Assembly: GCF_000716715.1 (NCBI RefSeq)
Contig: NZ_JNYJ01000020.1
Location: 1 to 64,000, forward strand
Reading direction: 5' to 3'
DNA: 64,000 nt
Source: Dactylosporangium aurantiacum
Lineage (GTDB): Bacteria > Actinomycetota > Actinomycetes > Mycobacteriales > Micromonosporaceae
Shown here: positions 41,921 to 50,503 of the stretch, in pieces
Numbering within the stretch: the first letter of the stretch is position 1
How the letters are laid out: every line of letters begins with the position of its first letter
The notes under the pieces: model-generated
The model's database searches: none
Seen by the model: only the letters and a program-made list of their open reading frames with translations
What the model was told of the DNA's origin: nothing
Program-made: the position numbers and the translations under genes

Positions 41921-43390
41921 ATGGCTGGCATCGACCGGCGGACCGCGTTACGCGGGGCCGCCGCGATCATCGGCGGCACCGCGCTCGGCCCGTTCGCCGG
42001 GTTCGCCGCGCGCGGCGAGGCCGCACCCGCACAGCACGACCGCCCCCGCCCGACGCTCGGCCCGGTGCCGGACCACCGCGACGGCGCGGTCCGGCTGTGG
42101 CTGCCCGACGGGTTCGAGTACCGCTCGTTCCACGACACCGAGGCCCCGGTCGTCCTCGACGACGGCACCAGGCTGCCGGGGCGGCACGACGGCATGGCCG
42201 CCTTCCGCGGGCCGCGCGGCAACTACACGCTGATCCGCAACCATGAGGTGAACGGTCCCGGGCCCGCGTTCGGTGACGCCGCCGCCGCGTACGACCCGAT
42301 GGCGCAGGGCGGCACCACCACCGTCGAGGTGACCAGGTTCGGCGAGGTCGTGCGGTCGTACACGAGCATCAACGGCACGCAGATGAACTGCTCCGGCGGG
42401 CCGATGCCGTGGGGCAGCTGGGTGACGTGCGAGGAGACCGTCAACGGCCCCGACGTCGGCGCCGACTTCACCGGCGTGTCGAACGTGCCGTTGCGGCAGC
42501 CGCACGGGTACGTGTTCGAGGTGCCCGTCAAGGGGACCGCCGACCGGGAGCCGGTCACGGCCGCGGGGCGCTTCGCGCACGAGTCGGTCGCGTTCGACCC
42601 GCGGGAGGGCGCGCTGTACCTGACCGAGGACGACTTCGGCTTCGCGTCGGGCTTCTACCGGTACACGCCGCGGCAGCACCCCATGCGCACCGGCCGGCTC
42701 GGCAACAAGGGCCGGCTGCAGATGCTGAAGGTGAAGGGGCGCCCGAACGTCCACCTGGAGGCGTCGCTGCGGCCGGGGTCGGTGTTCCCCGTCGAGTGGG
42801 TCGACATCGACGACCCGTCGCCGGTGTACCCGTACACGCCCGGGCAGCCGGCGCCGACCACGAACAACGACGCGATCAGTCACGTCGCCCGGCAGGGTTG
42901 GGCGCGCGGCGCGGCGTACTTCTCGCGGCTGGAGGGCGCCACCTACGACCGCGGCGTCGTCTACTTCACCTCGACGCAGGGCGGCGGCCCCGAGGAGACG
43001 GGCACCGGCCCGATCGCCGACGGCTTCGGCAACGGTCACGGGCAGATCTGGGCGTACCACATCCGCGAGCGGGTGCTGCGGCTGCTGTACCAGTCCAGCG
43101 GCCCCGACGTGCTCGACTTCCCGGACAACGTCACGACCAGCCCGCGCGGGACGCTCGTGGTGTGCGAGGACAACACGAACGACAACTACCTGCGCGGGCT
43201 GACCCCGCGGGGCGAGCTGTTCGACATCGCGCTCAACCGGCTCGTCAGCAGCACCGGCGCGCCCCGCTACGACGACGAGTTCGCCGGCTCGACGTTCTCC
43301 CCGGACGGGCACACGCTGTTCGTCAACATCCAGGCCAGCCGGGGTATGACGTTCGCCATCTGGGGCGACTGGCGCCGCATCGGCGTCTGA
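41921..43390 (+). CDS. Tat-exported PhoX-like (DUF839) protein
   Basis: Protein of 489 residues from ATG 41921, preceded by GAAGGGAG; an upstream in-frame ATG (41891) is less likely. A twin-arginine signal (IDRRTALRGAAAIIGGTA) leads to a beta-propeller typical of PhoX alkaline phosphatases: NHEVNGPGP, WVTCEETVNG, RFAHESVAFDP, YLTEDD and LVVCEDNTND. These Glu- and Cys-bearing segments build the iron-calcium cofactor site in PhoX. It should hydrolyse phosphate esters outside the membrane, although some DUF839 proteins have unknown roles. No Pho box was identified. Confidence 0.85.
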   Translation: MAGIDRRTALRGAAAIIGGTALGPFAGFAARGEAAPAQHDRPRPTLGPVPDHRDGAVRLWLPDGFEYRSFHDTEAPVVLDDGTRLPGRHDGMAAFRGPRGNYTLIRNHEVNGPGPAFGDAAAAYDPMAQGGTTTVEVTRFGEVVRSYTSINGTQMNCSGGPMPWGSWVTCEETVNGPDVGADFTGVSNVPLRQPHGYVFEVPVKGTADREPVTAAGRFAHESVAFDPREGALYLTEDDFGFASGFYRYTPRQHPMRTGRLGNKGRLQMLKVKGRPNVHLEASLRPGSVFPVEWVDIDDPSPVYPYTPGQPAPTTNNDAISHVARQGWARGAAYFSRLEGATYDRGVVYFTSTQGGGPEETGTGPIADGFGNGHGQIWAYHIRERVLRLLYQSSGPDVLDFPDNVTTSPRGTLVVCEDNTNDNYLRGLTPRGELFDIALNRLVSSTGAPRYDDEFAGSTFSPDGHTLFVNIQASRGMTFAIWGDWRRIGV

Positions 43391-43423
43391 GGCGACGGCG
43401 GTGAGGAGGCACGGCGTGCCTCC

Positions 43424-44323
43424 TCACCCCGGCCCGGTCCCGTTCCCCGCTGCCGGGCCGGCGGGGCGCTGTGGCGCCGGCCCGGGTGTGCCGGCCCGCA
43501 GCGCGCCGTGGACCAGCAGGCCCGGCCCGGCGAGGGTCACCGCCGTGCGCAGCGCCTCGCCGAGCTCGAGCCCACCCGGCTCGCCGGTCGCGACGCTGAT
43601 GGCGATGCCGGGCTCCAGGAAGGCGTCCCCGGTCGGGCCCACCAGCGACGACCAGGTGAACCACAGGACGGTCAGGTCCGACAGGGTCATGGCCGCCTGG
43701 ACCGCGACCAGCGCCGACCCCGCCACGACCAGCCACCGGTGGTCGGCGCGCCGGCCGGCGAGGACCAGGCCGGTGAGGCCGGCGACCACGGCCAGCACGC
43801 CCGGCCAGATCTCGCGCAGCGCCGGGGCGACCTCCCACGGGTCGGTGCCGAGCCGACGGTCCGCGCCGACCGCGGCGATGAGCAGCGCGGCGGCGGCCAC
43901 CGTAACCACGGCACGGGCCCGCCGGCGCGCGCGGGGCAGGCAGTACACGGCGCCGGCGCACAGGACCAGGGCGCCGAGCTGGACGCCGGCGGCGGCCAGC
44001 TCACGGCCGAGCCACCAGCCGGTCTGGTCGCGCATCGCGGTCAGCTCGGCGGTGCCCGGCGGGCCGTAGCCGAACCACCCGACGTCGGTCGGCTCCTCGC
44101 TGTACGCGGACTGCCGGACCAGCGCGGCGGCGGCGAACAGCGCGCAGCCGCCGGCGAGGGCCCAGCGCACGGCCGGCGCCGCGGTCCGGGCGCCGGTCGC
44201 GGCCTGCCACGCGAGCACCGCGGACGCCGCGGCGGCGCACCGCAACGACACCTCGGTCGCGGACACGGCGGACGCCGCGACCGCGAGTCCCGCCACGGCG
44301 GCGTACAGCAGCACCAGACGCAC
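43424..44323 (-). CDS. Polytopic membrane protein of unknown function
   Basis: About 299 residues if it starts at GTG 44323; in-frame GTG codons further upstream leave the exact start open. Seven or eight hydrophobic helices (for example LVLLYAAVAGLAVAASAV, WWLGRELAAAGVQLGALVLC and WPGVLAVVAGLTGLVLAG) alternate with short loops. The longest loop (QSAYSEEPTDVGWFGYGPPG) is probably outside. No transporter or enzyme signature is recognised. It is convergent with the PhoX-like gene and divergent from the small ATETAER-repeat protein. Confidence 0.65.
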   Translation of the reverse strand: MRLVLLYAAVAGLAVAASAVSATEVSLRCAAAASAVLAWQAATGARTAAPAVRWALAGGCALFAAAALVRQSAYSEEPTDVGWFGYGPPGTAELTAMRDQTGWWLGRELAAAGVQLGALVLCAGAVYCLPRARRRARAVVTVAAAALLIAAVGADRRLGTDPWEVAPALREIWPGVLAVVAGLTGLVLAGRRADHRWLVVAGSALVAVQAAMTLSDLTVLWFTWSSLVGPTGDAFLEPGIAISVATGEPGGLELGEALRTAVTLAGPGLLVHGALRAGTPGPAPQRPAGPAAGNGTGPG

Positions 44324-44418
44324 CGCAGGATCGTGCCACACCGGCGGTCGTGAACTACATCGGTGTACTTCTCGATCATGTCTTCCCGCTGGTCGTGACG
44401 CTGTCGTAGCGTCGGGAG

Positions 44419-44748
44419 GTGACCTCGGCGGCGATGCAGACACCCGACGGGACGTGGCGCGTCGAGGTCGGCGGCATCGGCTCCGTGGCCTGGTACAGGC
44501 TCGTCGGCCCCGGGGTCTCCCGGACGGTGCCGAGCGTCGGCAAGCTCGCCGACGTGCTGGGCGAGGTGGGCGTCGACCTCGGCGACTTCGTCGACGCGGA
44601 CCCCGCCCCGGAGCGGGCGGAGCGCGCCACGGAGACGGCGGAGCGCGCCACGGAGACGGCGGAGCGCGCCACGGAGACGGCGGGACGAGCCCGGGAGCAC
44701 GCGGGACGGGCCCCGCAGCGGGGGAAGCGGACCCGGGAAGCGGCCTGA
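44419..44748 (+). CDS. Small protein with three identical 7-residue repeats
   Basis: Protein of 109 residues if GTG 44419 is used; ATG 44434 is an alternative. The first 60 residues form a compact, conserved-looking part (TWRVEVGGIGSVAWYRLVG, then VGKLADVLGEVGVDLGDFV). The tail consists of three identical units ERATETA encoded by perfect 21-bp repeats (44620-44682), then a basic end (RGKRTREAA). The heptads would form a charged helix or coiled coil. No family is recognised. It is convergent with the GGDEF gene at 44754, only 5 bp away. Confidence 0.6.
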   Translation: MTSAAMQTPDGTWRVEVGGIGSVAWYRLVGPGVSRTVPSVGKLADVLGEVGVDLGDFVDADPAPERAERATETAERATETAERATETAGRAREHAGRAPQRGKRTREAA

Positions 44749-44753
44749 CCGGG

Positions 44754-46148
44754 TCAGGCGGCCGCGGCGTGGGTGAGGCGTTTCTGGTCGTACATCTCCC
44801 GGTCGGCGTCGGCGACGAGCTGGTCGGCCGGCACCGGGTCCGGCCCTGACAGCGCGCACCCGATCGTCACGCCGACGTCGACGGACCGGCCGGCGACCCG
44901 CATCGGCGCGGCGACCGCCTGCTGCAGCCGGTCGCGCAGCGCTTCGGTCTGGGCCTGGTCGACGCCGTGGCAGACGACCAGGAACTCGTCGCCGCCGATG
45001 CGGCCGACCAGGTCACCGGGGCGCAGGTTCGCCCGCAGCCGGCACGCGACCTGCCGCAGCACCTCGTCGCCGGCGAGGTGACCGAACGCGTCGTTGACCG
45101 GCTTGAAGCGGTCGAGGTCGCAGTAGAGGACCCCGACACCGGCGCCGGTCGACTGTTCGAGCCTCGCCAGCACGCCGCGGCGGTTGAGCAGGCCGGTGAG
45201 CTCGTCGTGGGTGGCGCGGTGGGCCAGCGCCGACTCCGCCTCGGCCCGCTGCCGCAGCAGCTGGCCGATCCGGGCGAGCACGAGCGCGATGACCACGAGC
45301 GTGCCCGCGCTCAGCAGCGCCGCGTCGGCGGTGGTGCCCCACAGCACGGGCAGCGCGCCGACGACCGGGTTCACCGCCAGGACCAGGCCGAGGTACGTCA
45401 GGCGCAACGTGGGCCGGCCGCCCGGCGCGCTCACCGGCTCGGTCAGCGTGACGGCCGACGGGTGCAGCGCCGCGGCGCCGAAGCTCAGGTAGGCCATCGC
45501 CCACAGCGTCGGGGCGAGCTGCGCCGCGCCCGGGTGGTGCACGCCGGCGGTGAGCACCGAGCTGACGGTGCCGGCGAGGCCCAGCGCGATCGAGACGTAC
45601 AGGTACCGCAGCGACCCGCTGCCGAGGGTCCCGGCGATGCGCAGCATCGAGCCGAGGGTGGCCAGCAGCGCCAGGACGTTCACCAGCGCCAGCAGCTGCA
45701 CCGGCGCCGGGGCGTGCACCGCGGCGAGCCGGGGCCGCAGCGCGAACTCCCACAGCGGCCCGGCCGAGCCGACCCCGATCAGCGCCGCGTCGATGATGCC
45801 GCCGCCGTCGCCGGCCGTGTGCCGGGTCACCACCACCGCGCTCGCCGCCAGCAGCCCGAGGAACCCGGCGGCGAGCAGGAACGGTGCGACGAGGGTGCCG
45901 CCGGGCGGCTCGACGCCGAGGGTGCGGCCGAGGCCGAGCAGGTTCGTGGCGGTGAGCAGGCCGAGCCCGACGAGCGCGAGATGCCAGGGGCGGCCGGTCG
46001 CGGGCCGGCGGTGCCGCAGGTGCCAGCAGATCGCGGCGGCCGGCACGAGACCGCTGGCGACCATGACGACCGCCTGCGCGGGCCCGTCAAGCGCCAGCAG
46101 CCCGGTCACCGTCACGGCGACGGCCAGCACGAACGTCCGATGCAGCAC
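44754..46148 (-). CDS. Membrane-bound GGDEF diguanylate cyclase
   Basis: About 464 residues from GTG 46148; in-frame ATG 46253 would add an unlikely basic, Pro-rich leader. Eight to ten membrane helices occupy the first 290 residues, in a layout like MASE-type sensor modules. The GGDEF domain (about 310-455) is complete: ATHDELTGLLNRRG, YCDLDRFKPVNDAFGH, and RPGDLVGRIGGDEFLV with the RxxD inhibitory site. It should synthesise c-di-GMP in response to a membrane signal. It is the third GGDEF protein in the window. Confidence 0.88.
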   Translation of the reverse strand: MLHRTFVLAVAVTVTGLLALDGPAQAVVMVASGLVPAAAICWHLRHRRPATGRPWHLALVGLGLLTATNLLGLGRTLGVEPPGGTLVAPFLLAAGFLGLLAASAVVVTRHTAGDGGGIIDAALIGVGSAGPLWEFALRPRLAAVHAPAPVQLLALVNVLALLATLGSMLRIAGTLGSGSLRYLYVSIALGLAGTVSSVLTAGVHHPGAAQLAPTLWAMAYLSFGAAALHPSAVTLTEPVSAPGGRPTLRLTYLGLVLAVNPVVGALPVLWGTTADAALLSAGTLVVIALVLARIGQLLRQRAEAESALAHRATHDELTGLLNRRGVLARLEQSTGAGVGVLYCDLDRFKPVNDAFGHLAGDEVLRQVACRLRANLRPGDLVGRIGGDEFLVVCHGVDQAQTEALRDRLQQAVAAPMRVAGRSVDVGVTIGCALSGPDPVPADQLVADADREMYDQKRLTHAAAA

Positions 46149-46324
46149 CCCGTGAGGATCGACCGGGGCACGGCCGGCCTGAGCACAACCGGTGACCCCG
46201 CCGCATGCCCGCCGGATCGGCACTGGGATCGACCGGCCGCTCCCCGACGGCACCCGGACGGCACCGGTGGCGCAACCCTGAGCCGGGACCGTTCAGGGTT
46301 CCAGCGCACCTGTGGGGGGAAGCT

Positions 46325-46693
46325 TTGTCGCGAGGTCAACACCGTGCCGCGGGCCTGATCGCCGGCGCGGTCGCCGGTGGGCTGCTGCTGCTGACACCGG
46401 CGACCGCGTGGGCGGGCCCGGCCGGGGCCGCGGCGCCGGGGGCCGGCGTGTCGGTGGTCGGCACGGTCGCGTCGGTGCGGGCCGCGGACTCGTCGCTGGT
46501 CGTGACCCGGGCGTACCGGTTCCGGGACAGCCGGCCGAAGACGGTCAGGTTCACCGTGACCGCGGGCACCGCCGTCGTCGTCAACGGCTCGGCCGCCGGG
46601 CTCGGCGCGGTCCGCGCCGGCATGCCGGTCGCCGTCACCGGCACCCAGACCGGCGCGACGACCGTCGCCACGAAGGTCGTCGCCCGCAGGTAG
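46325..46693 (+). CDS. Small secreted protein, DUF5666-like
   Basis: Protein of 122 residues from TTG 46325, chosen because GGGGGA lies just upstream and the codon opens a signal peptide (HRAAGLIAGAVAGGLLLL, then ATAWAGP). The mature part is all beta: VVGTVASVRAADSSLVV, TVRFTVTAGTAVVVNG and AGMPVAVTGTQTGAT resemble DUF5666-type OB-like modules found in exported actinobacterial proteins. A structural or binding role outside the cell is likely; no enzyme motif is present. It is divergent from the GGDEF gene. Confidence 0.75.
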   Translation: MSRGQHRAAGLIAGAVAGGLLLLTPATAWAGPAGAAAPGAGVSVVGTVASVRAADSSLVVTRAYRFRDSRPKTVRFTVTAGTAVVVNGSAAGLGAVRAGMPVAVTGTQTGATTVATKVVARR

Positions 46694-46727
46694 CCGCGGG
46701 TGACGGCGGTGCTCGCCGCGGCGGCGC

Positions 46728-47630
46728 TCAGGCTCCGGCGGCGGGTACATCCGCGGCGGAGAAGCGGGCCACCAGGGCGGGGTCGGCGAAGACGGTGACG
46801 GCCGCGACGCCGCCGGCCGCCGGGGTGAGCACCGCGACGCCGAACGGCTCGCCGTGCCACCAGGCCAGGGCGGCGGGCTGGCCGTTCGCGCCGGTCGGTG
46901 CCATCCGCCAGCCGCCGTCCATCGACGGCGCGGCGAGCGCGAGGCACGCGGCCCTGCCCCGGGCGTGGTCGCCGGACGGCACCAGGTCGAGGACCGCGTC
47001 CGTGCGCAGCACCCGCTCCAGCGCGACCGGGTCGGCGTGCTCCCAGGCGGCCATGTACCGCGCGAGGAGCTCCCGGGTACGGCCGTCCGGCGGCTCGGTG
47101 ACCTGCTCCGGCGACGGCGCCACCTCCGCCAGCCGGGCCCTGGCCCGCTGCAGCGCGCTCTTGACCGCCGCCACGCTCATGCCCAGCGTCAGCGCCACCT
47201 CCGCGGCCGGGAACGCGAGGACCTCCCGCAGCAGCAGCACCGCCCGCTGCCGGGCGGGCAGGTGCCGCAGCCCGGCGACGAACGCCAGCCGCACCCCTTC
47301 CCTCGCGACGGCCGCGGTCTCCGGGTCGACCAGCGACGTCGGCACCGGCTGGATCCACGCCGCGGACCCGTCCGCGGCGAGCCCGGCCGGCAGCGCCCGA
47401 CGGCCGCGGCCCCGCAGGGCGGTCAGGCAGACGTTGGTGACGATCCGGAACAGCCAGGTCCGGGTGCTGGAGCGCTCCTGGAACCCGGGCCACGCCTGGA
47501 ACGCGCGCAGGTACGCCTCCTGCACGGCGTCCTCCGCCTCGTCCCAGGTGCCGAGCATGCGGTAGCTGTGCGCGAGCAGGCCGCGGCGCTCGCGCTCGAA
47601 GTGTTCGGTCAGCGGGTCGGTCACGCCCAT
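46728..47630 (-). CDS. ECF sigma factor with SnoaL-like C-terminal domain (SigG/SigJ type)
   Basis: Protein of 300 residues from ATG 47630 (GGAG 5 nt upstream; GTG 47624 is an alternative). Region 2 reads AHSYRMLGTWDEAEDAVQEA and region 4 LPARQRAVLLLREVLAFPAA followed by VAAVKSALQRARARL. A linker with WIQPVP leads to a C-terminal SnoaL/NTF2-like domain of about 120 residues (MDGGWRMAPTGANGQPAALA). In such ECF groups the C-terminal domain replaces an anti-sigma factor and modulates activity. It is divergent from the alpha/beta hydrolase gene at 47729, a possible target. Confidence 0.88.
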   Translation of the reverse strand: MGVTDPLTEHFERERRGLLAHSYRMLGTWDEAEDAVQEAYLRAFQAWPGFQERSSTRTWLFRIVTNVCLTALRGRGRRALPAGLAADGSAAWIQPVPTSLVDPETAAVAREGVRLAFVAGLRHLPARQRAVLLLREVLAFPAAEVALTLGMSVAAVKSALQRARARLAEVAPSPEQVTEPPDGRTRELLARYMAAWEHADPVALERVLRTDAVLDLVPSGDHARGRAACLALAAPSMDGGWRMAPTGANGQPAALAWWHGEPFGVAVLTPAAGGVAAVTVFADPALVARFSAADVPAAGA

Positions 47631-47728
47631 ACAGACTCCGTCCGCCCCGGAAAGGAATCGCCGGACCGGTTCCTTTCCCGCGCCGTGGTGGTCTGCATCC
47701 GTGTCCACCACGAACGTTGGGAGATCCG

Positions 47729-48589
47729 ATGCACCAGCACGACGATCCGGTCCGCCGGCACTGGACCCGCACCGCCGAGGGTACCGCCGGGCCGTGGGAG
47801 GCGCTCACCGCGGAGCCGGCCGGCGTGACCCACCGGGAGGTCGACGCGGGCGGCGCCCCGGCGCTGTGGGTGGAGCCCGCCGCCGCCGGCGGTGGCCCAC
47901 TCATGTGCTACATCCACGGCGGCGGGTTCGTCAGCGGCAGCGTCTGGACGCACCGCAAGCTGGTCGGTCACCTGGCCACCGCGATCGGGGCACGGGCGCT
48001 GCTGGTGAGCTACCCGTACGCGCCCGGGCAGGTGCACCCGGCGCAGCTGGACCGGGTGACGCGGGCGTACACCTGGCTGATCGGCGAAGGCGCCGACCCG
48101 GGGCGGCTCGTGCTCGCCGGCGACTCCTGCGGCGCCTGGCTGGCCCTGTCCCTCGCGGTGCGCGCCCGCGACCGCGGCCTGCCGCTGCCGGCGGCGATGC
48201 TGCTCATCTCGCCGTGGGTGGACCTCACGCAGCGCGGCGCGAGCTACCGGACCAACGCCGCGACGGACCCGTTCTTCCACAAGGAGACCGTGGACGCGCT
48301 CGCGGCGAACTTCCTCGGCCCGGCCGGCGCCGACGACCCGGCCGTCGACCTGCTGCAGGCCGACCTGACCGGGCTGCCGCCGATGCTCATCCAGGTCGGC
48401 GGCGACGAGGGCCTGCTCGACGACGGCCGTGCGCTGCACGCGATGGCGGGCGCGGGCGCGCACCTGGAGGTCTACCCGGGTCAGCTGCACACGTTCCAGA
48501 TGGCCGCCGGCACCACCGACGCCGCCGACCGGGCCGTCGGCGACTTCGCCGGCTGGCTCCGAACCCACGCAACAGTGTCGATGTCCTGA
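47729..48589 (+). CDS. Alpha/beta hydrolase fold-3 (HSL-family) esterase
   Basis: Protein of 286 residues from ATG 47729 with GGGAGA 4 nt upstream. The HSL-family oxyanion motif is YIHGGGFVSG and the nucleophile motif GDSCGAW, a small variation of GDSAGG that keeps the Ser. The catalytic Asp is probably in GGDEGLLDDG and the His in GQLHTFQM. It should be a soluble esterase or lipase acting on short acyl chains. The gene is divergent from the ECF sigma factor with about 100 bp between them, so the sigma factor may control it. Confidence 0.88.
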   Translation: MHQHDDPVRRHWTRTAEGTAGPWEALTAEPAGVTHREVDAGGAPALWVEPAAAGGGPLMCYIHGGGFVSGSVWTHRKLVGHLATAIGARALLVSYPYAPGQVHPAQLDRVTRAYTWLIGEGADPGRLVLAGDSCGAWLALSLAVRARDRGLPLPAAMLLISPWVDLTQRGASYRTNAATDPFFHKETVDALAANFLGPAGADDPAVDLLQADLTGLPPMLIQVGGDEGLLDDGRALHAMAGAGAHLEVYPGQLHTFQMAAGTTDAADRAVGDFAGWLRTHATVSMS

Positions 48590-48632
48590 CGGTGCGGATG
48601 CGACCGGCCGCCGGCACGGGCCGCGGGGGCCC

Positions 48633-48659
48633 GTGAAACCCGGTGAAACCGCGGTGAAT
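48633..48659 (+). promoter_or_regulatory. Three GTGAAAC heptamers with 10-bp spacing (SARP-box-like)
   Basis: GTGAAAC occurs at 48633-48639 and 48643-48649, and GTGAATC at 48653-48659, exactly 10 bp apart. SARP/AfsR-type regulators bind tandem heptamers on one DNA face, usually 11 bp apart. The repeats lie upstream of the DrrAB-type exporter, which is adjacent to an AfsR-like regulator gene. Function is inferred. Confidence 0.5.
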
Positions 48660-48674
48660 CCGCGCCGCCGCACG

Positions 48675-48712
48675 ATCGTCGCAGTCGTGGCGAACCACGC
48701 CACAGCGACGAT
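48675..48712 (+). promoter_or_regulatory. Leader hairpin next to the ribosome site of the exporter ATPase gene
   Basis: Arms ATCGTCGC (48675-48682) and GCGACGAT (48705-48712) enclose a second stem GTGGCG (48687-48692) / CGCCAC (48698-48703) with loop AACCA. The Shine-Dalgarno GGGAAGG starts right after the stem and the GTG start is at 48727. It may be an operator or an RNA structure affecting translation. Confidence 0.5.
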
Positions 48713-48726
48713 GGGAAGGCAACGAC

Positions 48727-49695
48727 GTGGCCACCACCCCGTCCCCACCGGCGATCACGAGCTCCGGGCTGCGCAAGTCGTTCGGCGACCACGTGGTGCT
48801 CGACGGCATCGACCTGCACGTGCCGCGCGGCACGGTCTTCGCGCTGCTCGGCCCCAACGGCTCCGGCAAGACGACCACCGTGCGGATCCTGTCCACGCTG
48901 ATCCGCGCCGACGGCGGGCAGGCCGCCGTCGCCGGGCACGACGTGGACCGCTCCCCCGGCGCGGTCCGGGCCGCGATCGGCGTCACCGGGCAGTTCTCCG
49001 CGGTCGACGGCCTGCTCACCGGAGAGGAGAACCTGCGGCTCATGGCGGACCTGCACCGTCTGGGCCGGGCCGAGGGGCGGCGGCGGGTCGCGGACCTGCT
49101 GGCCCGCTTCGACCTGCTCGACGCGGCACGCCGGACCGCCGCGACCTACTCCGGCGGCATGCGGCGCCGGCTCGACCTGGCGATGACGCTCGTCGGCGAG
49201 CCGAGCGTCATCTTCCTCGACGAGCCGACCACCGGGCTCGACCCGCGCAGCCGGCGCACCATGTGGCAGATCATCCGCCGGCTGGTCGCCGGTGGCGTCA
49301 CCGTCTTCCTCACCACGCAGTACCTGGAGGAGGCCGACGCCCTCGCCGACCGGATCGCGGTGCTCGACCACGGCAGGGTCGTCGCGTCCGGCACCGCCGA
49401 CGAGCTCAAGCGGCTCATCCCCGGCGGGCACGTCCGGCTGCGCTTCGCCGACGCCGCCGGGCTCGACAGGGCCGCCGCAATGTTCGACGGCGCGGCCCGC
49501 GACGACGACGCGCTGACGCTGCGGGTCCCCGGCGACGGCGGCGCCGGTGCGCTGCGGGCGCTGCTGGACCGGCTCGACGCCGCCGGCGTCGAGGTCGCCG
49601 ACCTGTCGGTGCACACCCCCGACCTCGACGACGTGTTCTTCGCCCTCACCGGTACCCCCACGAACCAGCCCGCCGCGCAGGAGGCCACCCGATGA
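48727..49695 (+). CDS. DrrA-type ABC transporter ATP-binding protein
   Basis: Protein of 322 residues from GTG 48727. Walker A LGPNGSGKTTT, Q-loop region GVTGQFSAVD, ABC signature YSGGMRRRLDLA, Walker B VIFLDEPTTGLD and an H-loop-region TTQYLEEADALAD are all present. The extended C-terminal region (about 230-322) is typical of daunorubicin-resistance DrrA proteins. It should power export of a drug or hydrophobic metabolite together with the next gene, with which it overlaps by 4 bp (ATGA). Confidence 0.9.
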   Translation: MATTPSPPAITSSGLRKSFGDHVVLDGIDLHVPRGTVFALLGPNGSGKTTTVRILSTLIRADGGQAAVAGHDVDRSPGAVRAAIGVTGQFSAVDGLLTGEENLRLMADLHRLGRAEGRRRVADLLARFDLLDAARRTAATYSGGMRRRLDLAMTLVGEPSVIFLDEPTTGLDPRSRRTMWQIIRRLVAGGVTVFLTTQYLEEADALADRIAVLDHGRVVASGTADELKRLIPGGHVRLRFADAAGLDRAAAMFDGAARDDDALTLRVPGDGGAGALRALLDRLDAAGVEVADLSVHTPDLDDVFFALTGTPTNQPAAQEATR

Positions 49696-50471
49696 GCACG
49701 CTCACCCACGCCGTGGCCAACTCCGCCACGATGCTGCGGCGCAACCTGCGGCACACGCTGCGCTACCCGTCGTCGATGGTCACGTCGCTGCTCATCCCGG
49801 TCATGTTGCTGCTGCTGTTCGTCGGGGTGTTCGGCGGCGCGATCCACGCCGGCATGGCCGGCGGCGGCGGGTACATCGACTACGTGGTGCCGGGCATCCT
49901 GCTCGTGACGGTCGGCTACGGCGCCTCCACCACGGCCCTCGCGGTGAACCGGGACATGACAGAAGGCATCATCGACCGGTTCCGCACCATGGCGATCACC
50001 CGCGGCGCGGTGCTCACCGGTCACGTCCTGGCCGCGACGATCCGCACCATGCTCAGCGCGGCGCTGGTCATCGGGGTGGGGCTGCTGATGGGGTTCCGGC
50101 CGACCGGCGACCCGCTGCGGTGGCTCGCCGCGACCGGGGTCCTGCTGCTGCTCGTCCTGGCGCTGACCTGGCTGGCGGTCGCGATCGGCCTGGCCTCGCC
50201 GACCCCGGAGGGCACGACCGGGTTCCTGCTGCTGGTGCAGGTGCTGCCGTTCGTCAGCAGCGCGTTCGTGACGCCGGAGTCGATGTCGGGGCCGGTGCGG
50301 TGGTTCGCCCGCAACGAGCCGTTCACGCCGATCATCGACACGCTGCGCGGGCTGCTGATGGACACCCCGGTCGGCGGCCGCGGGCTGGTCGCCGTCGCCT
50401 GGTGCGCCGGCCTGGCCGTCGCCGGCTACCTGTGGGCCCGCGCCGCGTTCCACCGGGCCCCGCGACCGTAG
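49692..50471 (+). CDS. DrrB-type ABC-2 transporter permease
   Basis: Protein of 259 residues. ATG 49692 overlaps the stop of the ATPase gene (ATGA), so translation is coupled. Six membrane helices of the ABC-2 type are visible, for example MVTSLLIPVMLLLLFVGVFG, WLAATGVLLLLVLALTWLAV and a last helix near VAVAWCAGLAVAGYLWA, with the signature loop DYVVPGILLVTVGYG. Together with the ATPase it forms an exporter of the daunorubicin/doxorubicin resistance family. The substrate is unknown; no biosynthetic cluster lies in the window. Confidence 0.9.
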   Translation: MSTLTHAVANSATMLRRNLRHTLRYPSSMVTSLLIPVMLLLLFVGVFGGAIHAGMAGGGGYIDYVVPGILLVTVGYGASTTALAVNRDMTEGIIDRFRTMAITRGAVLTGHVLAATIRTMLSAALVIGVGLLMGFRPTGDPLRWLAATGVLLLLVLALTWLAVAIGLASPTPEGTTGFLLLVQVLPFVSSAFVTPESMSGPVRWFARNEPFTPIIDTLRGLLMDTPVGGRGLVAVAWCAGLAVAGYLWARAAFHRAPRP

Positions 50472-50503
50472 CGGGCGGCGCCCCGCCGGCGCCGCGGCTG
50501 TCG

